From positions 1 to 8,539 of the forward strand of contig JAGXHC010000184.1 in assembly GCA_024636405.1 (NCBI GenBank): DNA of 8,539 bases, given 5' to 3'. Position 1 is the stretch's first letter. The number at the start of each line of letters is the position of its first letter. Shown here in pieces: positions 1 to 8,147 of this stretch. The notes beneath the pieces were generated by a model. It was not told where the DNA came from. It was given only the letters and a program-made list of their open reading frames with translations, and made no database searches. The stretch comes from Sulfitobacter sp. (GTDB lineage Bacteria > Pseudomonadota > Alphaproteobacteria > Rhodobacterales > Rhodobacteraceae). Position numbers and translations under genes: made by a program.

Positions 1-182
1 CCGATATGCGGGTCGCAGCGTTCTACAACCTCTCCGTCCAGTTCCAGCACAAGACGCAAAACACCATGTGCCGCAGGGTGTTGCGGACCGAAGTTGATGT
101 TGAAGTTGCGGATCTTCTGTTCGCCTGATTCAAAGTCGCGCGACCCGTCGTCGTAGGTATTTGTGCGAATGTCGCCGTCCAT
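1..182 (-). CDS. nuoD: NADH-quinone oxidoreductase subunit D, N-terminal part (cut by window edge)
   Basis: This is the 49-kDa subunit of the peripheral arm of respiratory complex I. It helps form the quinone-binding pocket next to Fe-S cluster N2, on the cytoplasmic side of the inner membrane. Sixty codons are visible, starting at the ATG at 182-180. The protein carries the family hallmark GPQHPAAHG at residues 32-40, followed by [11 protein letters not shown] and CDPHIG. His35 and His39 line up with the two quinone-pocket histidines (bovine H55 and H59 by register). The family is about 400 residues long, so most of the gene lies beyond the window. The ATG shares one base with the stop of the preceding small gene (TAATG), and an AAGGA-type ribosome site lies about 9 bases upstream. 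It belongs to the nuo operon. The identification is secure; only completeness is unknown. Confidence 0.97.
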   Translation of the reverse strand, partial: MDGDIRTNTYDDGSRDFESGEQKIRNFNINFGPQHPAAHGVLRLVLELDGEVVERCDPHI

Positions 183-355
183 TATGAACACTTCCTTTCA
201 GCGGTCGGGTTCGAACGAATCGCCGCCGTTACCACGATTCCGAAATTTGACAAATGCAACGACATGCAGACTGCTTTTTTAAAAAGTGGAGCAGTTAGAA
301 ATATAGCTGAAAGCAGTGCGCTCAAGGCACCTATTCCATCAAACAGGATTTCCAT
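182..355 (-). CDS. Small predicted membrane protein (57 aa) between nuoC and nuoD
   Basis: I do not recognise this protein. It begins [12 protein letters not shown] and has one hydrophobic stretch (about residues 4-24, rich in A, L, I) that could be a single membrane helix or an uncleaved signal anchor. A basic FKK follows, and the tail has no clear motif. The ATG at 355-353 was chosen over a longer open frame reaching 514 for two reasons. It has a GGAG ribosome site at about 8 bases, and it overlaps the upstream stop as TAATG; the longer version would run through two upstream genes. Its own stop overlaps the nuoD start in the same way, so it is probably translated as part of the nuo message. 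Base use is odd: by hand count only about 43% of codons end in G or C, against about 80% in the gene just upstream. It may be a fast-evolving small subunit or a remnant. Confidence 0.6.
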   Translation of the reverse strand: MEILFDGIGALSALLSAIFLTAPLFKKAVCMSLHLSNFGIVVTAAIRSNPTAERKCS

Positions 356-525
356 TAACGTTTCTCCAGTTCTTGCAACTTCATGCCCATCCACCACAGC
401 AATGCAATCGTGCCGAAGGGGATGATGCAGGCCGCCGCCCAATATTTGTTGATCCCGAAAAACGGCAACAGCTTGACCATCGGGATGGCCGTCAATGCCG
501 AAAGGATCAGCCACCAGATGCTCAT
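355..525 (-). CDS. Small two-helix membrane protein (56 aa) in the nuo operon
   Basis: I do not recognise the family. The protein starts [15 protein letters not shown] and has two hydrophobic segments, about residues 2-16 and 28-47, joined by a short polar turn (FGINKYW). It ends in a charged tail, KLQELEKR, which suggests a membrane hairpin. The start at 525-523 overlaps the methyltransferase stop (ATGA) and is preceded by a strong GGAGG site at 7 bases. The open frame continues upstream to 576, but that extension overlaps methyltransferase code and lacks the ribosome site. About 80% of codons end in G or C (hand count), as expected for a native gene of this genome. Its place in the complex I message suggests a membrane accessory protein, possibly acting with the adjacent methyltransferase. 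That is inference from position only. Confidence 0.72.
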   Translation of the reverse strand: MSIWWLILSALTAIPMVKLLPFFGINKYWAAACIIPFGTIALLWWMGMKLQELEKR

Positions 526-1372
526 GCCAAGACCTCCACGCCGCGCCGTTCCAACAGATAGCTCACGACAAGGCAATTGCGGAACTCTGCGCGGACATAT
601 TTGCGTTCAAAATCCTGCTGGAACCAGCGGTCGCCGCGCGCCTTGCCCCATGCGGGATGGATCATGCCCAGCACCCAGGCCCATTTTGCACGACCATAAA
701 GCCCCATACGGTCCAGCACCTCGAATTGCGCTTCGATCTGATCAAGCTGCGCATGACCAAAGGGAAATTCCCAATCGGCATCGGTCTGGAAGGGGCGAAA
801 CAGGGCGCGAAACGCGCGTGCGGGCCACCAGGCCTGTGCCGGATCAAAAGTAACAATGCGGCCACCGGGGGCCAACACTTCTTCTATGCGCTCAAAAAGC
901 GGGCCCATGTAGCGGAAATGGTGCAATACCGAATGGGCATAGATCACGTCATATCCAACTTCGGCAAAATCGGTCGACAGGAAATCTTCGGCGAAAAAGG
1001 CGGTATTCGGCAGATGTCCGTAGCGCGCCTGAAGTTCGCCAACCTGTGCCTGTGCCAGATCGATGGCGTGGTAGGTGCCCGCGGTGGTCGCCAGATGATC
1101 GGTCATCGGCGTGCCGGTGCCACATCCAAGATCAAGCACCTTCTTGTCGCTCAGATCGCCCAGCCAATCGCGGTGCACGTCATAGGGGATGGCCCGCGAG
1201 GTATTGGAGATCGCGCCGGATGCGCGCTGGCGCAGCACGCGCCAAAAGTTCGTCGCCACGCCATTGAGCGCAGAGACCGACCCGCCATCGGTCTGGGCGT
1301 AATAGGCCCGCTGCCGCTTGTTGACGGTTTCCATCGCCAGACGTTGCTGGGCGTTGCTGTTGCCTTGGGCGG

Positions 1373-1376
<4 letters not shown>
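522..1376 (-). CDS. Class I SAM-dependent methyltransferase inserted between nuoC and nuoD
   Basis: A 284-residue predicted soluble methyltransferase with the Rossmann-like SAM-binding fold. Motif I is VLDLGCGTG (residues 80-88). The acidic residue ending strand 2 is D106 (AIDL). Motif II is around AEDF (129-132), the post-II segment is [12 protein letters not shown] (142-153), and motif III is LAPGGRIV (168-175). The N-terminal 75 residues and the C-terminal third, which is rich in W and aromatic residues (about 183-260), would hold the substrate-specific parts and match nothing I can name. The start is taken as TTG at 1376-1374. It overlaps the nuoC stop (TTGA) and has GAGGGA 8 bases upstream; an in-frame ATG at 1334 is the alternative and has no clear ribosome site. 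The substrate is unknown. Operon position allows a role in complex I modification or assembly, but UbiE-like small-molecule methylation is equally possible. Confidence 0.88.
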
Positions 1377-2945
<1,569 letters not shown>

Positions 2946-2952
2946 GGGGTGG

Positions 2953-2958
2953 CTCCTT
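2953..2958 (-). promoter_or_regulatory. Shine-Dalgarno site that decides the nuoA TTG start
   Basis: AAGGAG on the minus strand sits 7 bases before the TTG at 2945 but 16 bases before the next in-frame ATG (2936). The spacing favours initiation at TTG. Confidence 0.75.
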
Positions 2959-3012
2959 TGCGTGAAGGCTACAACGCACCCGTCTGGTCAGATGACATTC
3001 GGGTCGTGTTTC

Positions 3013-3041
3013 GGTTTACTCCGCAGACCTGACAGGGTCAA
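3013..3041 (-). promoter_or_regulatory. Candidate housekeeping promoter of the nuo operon
   Basis: On the minus strand a good -35 box, TTGACC (3041-3036), is followed after exactly 17 bases by TAAACC (3018-3013), a weak -10 box with 3 of 6 consensus positions. Transcription would begin near 3006 and leave a leader of about 60 bases before nuoA. The spacer holds a short perfect palindrome, CCTGTCAGG (3036-3028), which could be an operator or chance. Weak -10 boxes are common in this bacterial class, so the call rests mainly on position and the -35 box. The rest of the 219-bp spacer (2946-3164) contains a run of seven G on the plus strand (3080-3086) and a loose GC-rich hairpin without a T tract. 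I see no convincing terminator there for the upstream gene. Confidence 0.4.
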
Positions 3042-3164
3042 CCAAGGCCGCGCAGTTTGGCGCAGTCGCTTTCGCCGCAGGGGGGGCGCGAAAAATCCCG
3101 GCCCCTCCAACGGAAAACAGGCTCCGCCGCCAAGGTTGGCTGGGTGCGCCCACAATGCGATCGA

Positions 3165-3632
3165 TCATCGCCGGGCAAGCTGTGCGTAGTGCCGCTTTGC
3201 GATCCGCGCCAGATCGGTCTCGGTGCCGGTCACGTCCTCAAGCACCTCCAGCGCGATCTCGCGGCAGTCATCCGAAACCCTGAACATGTAACACGTCGAA
3301 AGATGGCGCTGCTTGGCAGACCCGCGATAGGTCAGGTGCCAGTCCACCACAACGCTGTGGCGGCCATCGCCTTTCGCCCTGTGCGCTTTGAACCGCATCT
3401 GCGCATCAAACGGTCCATCCGCCGCCAACGCCTCGCAATGGCTGCGCCACAGCGCCTTGAGGTCACACCAGTTGTCCAGCACAAGGATGGCATCTTGCAG
3501 ATAGGTGATGAAAGGCAGCGTACAGTGCCGCGTCAATGCCTCGATGTCACGGTCCAGGACCCATTCGCCCATCGTCACGATATGAGACCGGACCGCGTTA
3601 CGGCAGGCTTCAAGCGGAGGGGCTTCGCTCAT
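3165..3632 (-). CDS. Conserved-looking hypothetical protein, possibly NTF2-like fold (155 aa)
   Basis: I do not recognise a specific family. The 155-residue protein is soluble, with no signal peptide or membrane segment. An N-terminal helical part (about 8-70, with FITYLQDAILVLD) is followed by alternating strand-like segments (VVVDWHLTYRG, STCYMFRVS, REIALEVLEDVTG) and a basic helix at the end. This helix-then-curved-sheet pattern suggests an NTF2/SnoaL-like fold, but no catalytic residue can be assigned. It has six cysteines (10, 37, 56, 66, 114, 123). The start at 3632 was chosen because AAGGAG lies 10 bases upstream and the residues beyond it, up to the ATG at 3704, are proline-rich and unlike a conserved domain. 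It lies alone between the liu and nuo operons. A near-consensus FNR-type box upstream hints at oxygen-responsive control. Confidence 0.8.
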   Translation of the reverse strand: MSEAPPLEACRNAVRSHIVTMGEWVLDRDIEALTRHCTLPFITYLQDAILVLDNWCDLKALWRSHCEALAADGPFDAQMRFKAHRAKGDGRHSVVVDWHLTYRGSAKQRHLSTCYMFRVSDDCREIALEVLEDVTGTETDLARIAKRHYAQLARR

Positions 3633-3690
3633 CGCGCATCTGCTCCTTGTGGGGGGCGTCTGCGGACTTGGGCAGGGCACCAGCGTCAGG

Positions 3691-3704
3691 TTGACACTTA
3701 TCAA
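3691..3704. promoter_or_regulatory. Candidate FNR/FixK-type operator
   Basis: The 14-mer TTGACACTTATCAA matches the FNR/FixK consensus TTGAT-N4-ATCAA at 9 of 10 defined positions. It lies in an AT-rich island (about 3690-3745) that stands out from the GC-rich surroundings. Its centre is about 65 bases upstream of the start codon at 3632. On the minus strand a TTGAGA (3724-3719), 15 bases and then GATAAG (inside the box) could be a weak promoter; in that case the regulator would occlude the -10 region. If transcription instead starts near 3656, the box would sit near -41 and activate. Rhodobacteraceae commonly have an FnrL regulator (family knowledge). Which way it acts is not decidable here. 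Confidence 0.5.
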
Positions 3705-3783
3705 AACTGGCGGCTTTTCTCAACTATATTTGATATTTATACGCTGTCCGCACCGTGCATCGACCGGTCATTTCAAGGGTGCC

Positions 3784-4566
3784 TTACCGAACCCAGCCCG
3801 CCTTGCGCTTGTCAAAGAAGGCACCGATGCCCTCTGCCGCCTCATCGGTTTCCCAACGCTCGGCCAATGCCGCAATGGTGTGCGCAACCACCCCGGCGTC
3901 AATCTTTGGCCCCAGATCGCGGGCCAGCTTCTTGGCTGCGGCCACCGCCCCCGGCGCGCAGGACAGGTACGGCACCACTTCGCGCTCTATCGCCGCGTCC
4001 AGATCCGCGGCCGGCACGGCACGCGCAAGCAGCGCCAGATCCACCGCCTCTGCCGCGCCGAAAATCCGCGCTGACATGAACACCCGCCGCGCCAGCCCTT
4101 CACCCATGCGCGCCAGTACATATGGCCCGATGGTTGCAGGAATGATGCCCAGCCGGGTTTCGGTAAATCCCATCTTGAGACTGTCCACACCGACTGCCAC
4201 ATCGCAGACCGCCGCCATGCCGACACCGCCGCCAAAGGCATTGCCCTGCACCCGCCCGATCAACGGCTTGGGCAGCGTGTTCAGCGCGCCCAGCATCGTC
4301 GCCAGCTTGCCAGCCTCGGCGCTGCGGGTGGCGGCGTCCATGTCACGCTGCGCGCGCATCCATTCCAGATCGCCCCCGGCACAGAACGACGCCCCCGCCC
4401 CGGTCAGCACCACAACACGCACCGCCGCATCAGCGCCCAGATCGGCCGCCGCCTGCGTCAGATCGGCCAGCATCTGTGCCGACATCGCATTATGCTTTTC
4501 GGGGCGGTTAAGAGTCAGCACCGCCACCCCGCGCGCGTCGGTTTCAACCGTGATCGTCTGATACAT
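3784..4566 (-). CDS. liuC: LiuC-type methylglutaconyl-CoA hydratase (crotonase superfamily)
   Basis: A 260-residue cytoplasmic crotonase-fold enzyme, expected to hydrate 3-methylglutaconyl-CoA to HMG-CoA in leucine breakdown. The oxyanion-hole segments are SFCAGGDLEWM (60-70) and GNAFGGGVGM (108-117). Glu136 in FTETRLGIIPATIGPYV matches the second catalytic glutamate of enoyl-CoA hydratases. The first one is replaced by glycine (G116, where many hydratases read GGGLELA). The pair GGGVG plus IPATIGPYV is, to my knowledge, typical of bacterial LiuC/AtuE proteins, so I do not read this as a dead enzyme. The gene starts only 3 bases after the liuE stop, and the ribosome site is weak, so translation probably depends on liuE. 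It is the last gene of the liu operon. Substrate assignment rests on motifs plus context. Confidence 0.9.
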   Translation of the reverse strand: MYQTITVETDARGVAVLTLNRPEKHNAMSAQMLADLTQAAADLGADAAVRVVVLTGAGASFCAGGDLEWMRAQRDMDAATRSAEAGKLATMLGALNTLPKPLIGRVQGNAFGGGVGMAAVCDVAVGVDSLKMGFTETRLGIIPATIGPYVLARMGEGLARRVFMSARIFGAAEAVDLALLARAVPAADLDAAIEREVVPYLSCAPGAVAAAKKLARDLGPKIDAGVVAHTIAALAERWETDEAAEGIGAFFDKRKAGWVR

Positions 4567-4569
4567 GAT

Positions 4570-5424
4570 TTAGCCCCGCATCGCCTTTGCCATTGCCGCG
4601 GCCTGCTCAACCACGCCCTGATCCAGCCCGGTTTTATACCCCAGCGCGGTCAGGTGCTTGTTCACCGTCTCCGTCGCCACGTTGCCTGCAGCACCCGGCG
4701 CAAAGGGACAGCCCCCAAGCCCGCCAACAGCCGCATCGAATACCCGCACACCCAGCGCAAGGGCCGCGTCAATATTGGCAATCGCACGGCCGTGCGTGTC
4801 ATGGAAATGCCCGGCCAGCCGTCCGGCAGGCACGACCTTGCGCACCGCCAGCAGCATCCGCGCGACCTTGTCCGGGGTGCCTGCGCCAATGGTATCGCCC
4901 AATGAGATTTCATAGCATCCCATGGAGAAAAGCCGGTCCGCGACATCGGCCACCGCCGCAGGGTCCACCGCCCCGTCAAAGGGACATTCGATCACGCAAG
5001 AGACATAGCCGCGCACCGGCAGATCGACATGGCGCGCTTCTTCCAGGATCGGGGCGAAACGCGCAAAGGCTTCGGCGATCGAGGCATTGATGTTCTTGCG
5101 GCTGAACCCTTCGGAGGCTGAGGCAAAGACCGCGATTTCGTCCGCGCCCGCCGCCACGGCATCTTCATAGCCCTGCATGTTCGGCACCAGTGCCGCATAG
5201 CGCACCCCGTCCACCCGTTTGATGGCCGTCAGCACCTCGCCAGAGCCTGCCATCTGCGGCACCCACTTGGGGCTGACGAAACTGGCACATTCGATTCGGC
5301 TGAAGCCAGCCCCGCTCAAGGTGTCGATCAGCGCGACCTTTTCACCCACCGGTATCTCGCGCGTCTCGTTTTGCAGCCCGTCGCGCGGTCCGACCTCGAA
5401 TATCTCACATGGTCCAAGGCTCAT
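4570..5424 (-). CDS. liuE: Hydroxymethylglutaryl-CoA lyase
   Basis: It cleaves HMG-CoA to acetyl-CoA and acetoacetate, the last step of leucine degradation, in the cytoplasm. The 284-residue TIM-barrel protein has the HMGL-like motifs in order: EVGPRDGLQNE (10-20, with the catalytic Arg14 and metal ligand Asp15), GHFHDTHG (205-212, metal ligands His206 and His208), and the signature GGLGGCPFAPGAAGNVATE (234-252). That signature contains the active-site Cys239 and metal ligand Asn248. Length is normal for bacterial enzymes. The ATG at 5424 has AAGGGAG 7 bases upstream, one of the best ribosome sites in the window. A 50-bp gap separates it from the GST gene. liuC follows after 3 bases. Confidence 0.96.
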   Translation of the reverse strand: MSLGPCEIFEVGPRDGLQNETREIPVGEKVALIDTLSGAGFSRIECASFVSPKWVPQMAGSGEVLTAIKRVDGVRYAALVPNMQGYEDAVAAGADEIAVFASASEGFSRKNINASIAEAFARFAPILEEARHVDLPVRGYVSCVIECPFDGAVDPAAVADVADRLFSMGCYEISLGDTIGAGTPDKVARMLLAVRKVVPAGRLAGHFHDTHGRAIANIDAALALGVRVFDAAVGGLGGCPFAPGAAGNVATETVNKHLTALGYKTGLDQGVVEQAAAMAKAMRG

Positions 5425-5474
5425 ACACAGGCTCCCTTTATTGCTGGCACTTGATTGAAAACCCGCGCCCGGTG

Positions 5475-6140
5475 TCAGTCCACCGGCCAGGGTTCATAGA
5501 AATCGCGGTCGTAGATGCCACCGCTTTCCGGCAGTGATTTGATAAAGCTAGCACGCTCGGTTATCCGTTCATACCACTGAGCGACGGCGGGATGATCCTC
5601 CAGCGTCGCAAAATGTCGCGCCATATAGACCGCCTGTCCGACAGAGATATCCGCCGCCGAAAATCCGCTGGTCAGCAAATAGTCGCGATTTTCCACGGGC
5701 GTGCTCAGCCGGGCCTCAATTGCGTCATAACATTTGCGCAGGCGTGCCGCCTCCAGCTTCATCACATAGGGGCTGCGCATGTGATCCTCGCGCAGCGCGA
5801 GATGCTGTTGGGTCAGGGCGGCGGCGTGCTGGCTGATGGTTTCCGCAAAATGCAGCCAGACCAGCCAGGCCATGCGGTTAGGGCTGTCAGCGGACCGGCC
5901 CATGCGGTCAGGGCTGAAGCGTTCGCACAGATATTGCGTGATCGCGCCGCTTTCAAACATCCGCTCGCCGTCAATTTCCAGCGCGGGCACCCGGCCGGCG
6001 GGGGACAGGACCAGATATTCGGGGTCGCGCAATGTCTTGTCAAAGGCGTGCAGGCGCACCTGAAATTCCACGTCCAGTTCGTGCAGCAGCCACAGGATGC
6101 GCATTGAACGGGTCTGGGGGCAGTGGTGAAGGGTAATCAT
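5475..6140 (-). CDS. Glutathione S-transferase family protein in the liu operon
   Basis: A 221-residue cytoplasmic protein with the two-domain GST layout. The N-terminal thioredoxin-like domain (about 1-80) includes HHCPQTRSMRILWLLHEL, the cis-proline segment GRVPALEIDG (49-58) and FESGAITQYL (62-71), the usual glutathione-binding ESxAI region. The C-terminal helical domain (about 90-215) includes the capping motif SGFSAADISVG. Cys7 and Ser12 are both candidates for the active residue, so the class is uncertain. Its ATG overlaps the liuD stop as ATGA, and GGAG lies 8 bases upstream, so it is co-translated with the carboxylase. Its role in leucine catabolism is not obvious; protection against or isomerisation of a reactive intermediate is only a guess. 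A short internal repeat (SPDRM, SPNRM, ten codons apart) marks the interdomain linker. Confidence 0.9.
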   Translation of the reverse strand: MITLHHCPQTRSMRILWLLHELDVEFQVRLHAFDKTLRDPEYLVLSPAGRVPALEIDGERMFESGAITQYLCERFSPDRMGRSADSPNRMAWLVWLHFAETISQHAAALTQQHLALREDHMRSPYVMKLEAARLRKCYDAIEARLSTPVENRDYLLTSGFSAADISVGQAVYMARHFATLEDHPAVAQWYERITERASFIKSLPESGGIYDRDFYEPWPVD

Positions 6141-8083
6141 GCAGTGTTCTCCGATTCAGCCTCCAACCTAACCAATGCTGCCCCGGCTTCAACCTGATCC
6201 CCTGCCCGCGCGAGAACTTCCGCCACAACACCGTCACGCGCCGCCAAAAGTGCATGTTCCATTTTCATCGCTTCCAGCACCGCCAGCCGATCGCCTTTGG
6301 TCACCGTCTGGCCGACTTCGGCATCGACAACACGCACCATGCCGGGCATCGGCGCCTCGATGATATTGCCGTCGCCATGCGAACCTGCCGCGCGTGCCAG
6401 CGGATCGATCACGTCAAAAACCAAACCGTAGTCATCAAACACCGTGACCACATCACCCGTGACCGAAACCCGCGCCGCGGGCTGCCCGCCAACCTGCCAG
6501 CGCCCGCCGATCCGCTGCGCGCGCTGCTCCTGCCCGGCGATGGACCAAAGCTGCATGTCAGGCGACAACACCTGAACCTTCACCAACTGCTCCTGGTCGC
6601 CCCAGCCCAGCATCACCTGACGCAGCAGCGGTTGCCACAGCGAAAAACCGGTCTCTGCTGCCGGTGCCAGCAGATCCAGCGCCGCCATGCCAGCCAAGGC
6701 CACATGATACGGCTGCACCTTAGGTGCCCGCGTAAGCGCATCGATATCACGCGCGATCAGCCCGGTATCGACCTCGCCCGCGCCAAACCCCGCGTGCCCC
6801 GCCAGCGCGCCCAGAAATGCCAGGTTCGTCACCGTCCCGGCCACTTCGGTGCCTGCCAGTGCGGCGCGCAACCGCGCCAGGGCGACATCGCGCGTCGGCC
6901 CGTGCACGATCACCTTGGCGATCATCGGGTCATAAAACGGACTTATCTGGTCGCCCGCCCGCACACCGCTATCCGCGCGTGCGCCCTGCGGAAACGTCAG
7001 ATGCGTCAGCGTGCCCGTGGCGGGCAGAAACCCCTTCGGGACATCCTCGGCATATAGCCTTGCTTCAAAGGCGTGGCCGCTGATCGACAGGTCCTCTTGC
7101 TGCTTGGGCAGGCTTTCCCCCGCCGCCACGCGCAGCTGCCATTCAACCAGATCGACCCCGGTGATCAACTCCGTCACCGGATGTTCCACCTGCAACCGGG
7201 TGTTCATCTCCATGAAAAAGAACCCGTCCGGGCGCAGCCCCTCCGAGCCGTCGACGATGAATTCCACCGTGCCCGCCCCGGCATAGCCGATGGCCTCCGC
7301 CGCCTTGACCGCCGCGTCGCCCATCGCCTTGCGCATCGCATCGGTCATGCCCGGTGCCGGTGCTTCCTCGATCACTTTCTGGTGGCGGCGTTGCAACGAA
7401 CAGTCGCGCTCAAACAGATGCACGGCATCTGTGCCGTCGCCAAATACCTGCACCTCGATGTGGCGCGGCTTGGTCACGAACTTCTCCACCAACACGTCGC
7501 TGTTGCCGAATGCGGTGCGCGCCTCTGATCGTGCCGACTCCAGCGCCGCCTGAAACCCCTTCGCCTCCTCGACCAGACGCATCCCCTTGCCGCCGCCGCC
7601 CGCCACGGCCTTGATCAACACCGGATACCCGATCTTGTCCGCCTCGCGGGCCAACAGCGCATCATCCTGATCTGCCCCGTGATAGCCGGGCACCACGGGC
7701 ACGCCCGCCTCCACCATCAACGCCTTGGCCGCATCCTTCAGCCCCATCGCCCGGATCGCCGATGCCGAGGGGCCTATGAACACCAGCCCCGCCGCCTCGA
7801 CCGCATCCACAAAATCGGGGTTCTCCGACAAAAAGCCATATCCGGGATGGATCGCCTGCGCGCCCGCCTCCAGTGCGGCATGAATGATCACATCACCGCG
7901 CAAATAACTGTCCGCCGGTGCCGATCCGCCGATATGCACGGCGGCGTCCGCCATCTGCACATGTTTCGCGCCCGCGTCTGCATCGGAATAGACCGCAACA
8001 CAGCGCACGCCCATTGTCTGTGCGGTTTCCATGACCCGGCAGGCAATCTCGCCGCGGTTCGCAATCAGGATCGTGTCAAACAT
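6137..8083 (-). CDS. liuD: Methylcrotonyl-CoA carboxylase alpha subunit, biotin-carrying
   Basis: This subunit carboxylates its own biotin with ATP and bicarbonate. The beta subunit then moves the carboxyl group to 3-methylcrotonyl-CoA. The 648-residue protein has the full layout: a biotin carboxylase domain (about 1-445, starting FDTILIANRGEIACRV), a linking domain (about 450-560), and a C-terminal biotinyl domain with EAMKMEH, in which Lys607 is the biotinylation site. In the carboxylase domain the glycine-rich ATP loop is GGGGKGMR (162-169). RDCSLQRRHQKVIEEAPAP (226-244) and MEMNTRLQVEHPVTE (291-305) hold the catalytic residues. Acetyl- and propionyl-CoA carboxylases are similar, but liuB, liuE and liuC next to it decide the substrate. 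The ATG at 8083 has GAGG 7 bases upstream. The stop overlaps the GST start. Confidence 0.95.
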   Translation of the reverse strand: MFDTILIANRGEIACRVMETAQTMGVRCVAVYSDADAGAKHVQMADAAVHIGGSAPADSYLRGDVIIHAALEAGAQAIHPGYGFLSENPDFVDAVEAAGLVFIGPSASAIRAMGLKDAAKALMVEAGVPVVPGYHGADQDDALLAREADKIGYPVLIKAVAGGGGKGMRLVEEAKGFQAALESARSEARTAFGNSDVLVEKFVTKPRHIEVQVFGDGTDAVHLFERDCSLQRRHQKVIEEAPAPGMTDAMRKAMGDAAVKAAEAIGYAGAGTVEFIVDGSEGLRPDGFFFMEMNTRLQVEHPVTELITGVDLVEWQLRVAAGESLPKQQEDLSISGHAFEARLYAEDVPKGFLPATGTLTHLTFPQGARADSGVRAGDQISPFYDPMIAKVIVHGPTRDVALARLRAALAGTEVAGTVTNLAFLGALAGHAGFGAGEVDTGLIARDIDALTRAPKVQPYHVALAGMAALDLLAPAAETGFSLWQPLLRQVMLGWGDQEQLVKVQVLSPDMQLWSIAGQEQRAQRIGGRWQVGGQPAARVSVTGDVVTVFDDYGLVFDVIDPLARAAGSHGDGNIIEAPMPGMVRVVDAEVGQTVTKGDRLAVLEAMKMEHALLAARDGVVAEVLARAGDQVEAGAALVRLEAESENTA

Positions 8084-8100
8084 GTCTTGTCCTCACCCAT

Positions 8101-8128
8101 TATTCTTTTGGCTCTATTCTTTTGGCCC
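8101..8128. repeat. Tandem 14-bp repeat upstream of liuD
   Basis: Two adjacent 14-base units, TATTCTTTTGGCTC and TATTCTTTTGGCCC, differ at one position. They lie 17 bases upstream of the liuD start codon, between the ribosome site and the GC-rich hairpin. Read on the minus strand they give two GCCAAAAGAATA blocks. They could be a replication-slippage duplication or paired sites for a protein or small RNA in the leader. Confidence 0.7.
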
Positions 8129-8147
8129 GAAATATCCCGGGGGGTTC

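Noticed and set aside
182..514. Longer start for the 57-residue protein (110 codons)
   Set aside because: The extension lies entirely over the 56-residue gene in another frame. The internal ATG at 355 has its own ribosome site.
355..576. Longer start for the 56-residue membrane protein (73 codons)
   Set aside because: The extra 17 residues are polar antisense-like sequence within methyltransferase code. The GGAGG site and ATGA overlap point to 525.
3067..3164. GC-rich inverted repeats (GGGGC...GCCCC around 3079-3105 and TGGG-CGCA-CCCA near 3141-3152) as a terminator after the 155-residue gene
   Set aside because: Stems are only four to five pairs, one loop is 13 bases, and no T tract follows in the direction of transcription.
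3691..3730. TTGACA on the plus strand as a sigma-70 -35 box for a divergent promoter
   Set aside because: No acceptable -10 hexamer lies 16-18 bases downstream, and no plus-strand gene follows. The sequence is better read as half of an FNR-type palindrome.
3057..4079. Plus-strand open frame (340 codons) spanning the 155-residue gene, the AT-rich spacer and the end of liuC
   Set aside because: No recognisable domain, a proline/arginine-rich tail, and it crosses regions explained by minus-strand genes and regulatory DNA.
3755..4561. Plus-strand open frame (268 codons) opposite liuC
   Set aside because: Its product is a low-complexity A/S/T/R-rich string, typical of the antisense of a GC-rich gene. 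liuC on the other strand has full motifs.
3784..4566. Reading liuC as an inactive crotonase paralogue because one glutamate is missing
   Set aside because: The oxyanion-hole segments and second glutamate are intact, the substitution fits the LiuC subfamily as I know it, and the operon needs this activity.
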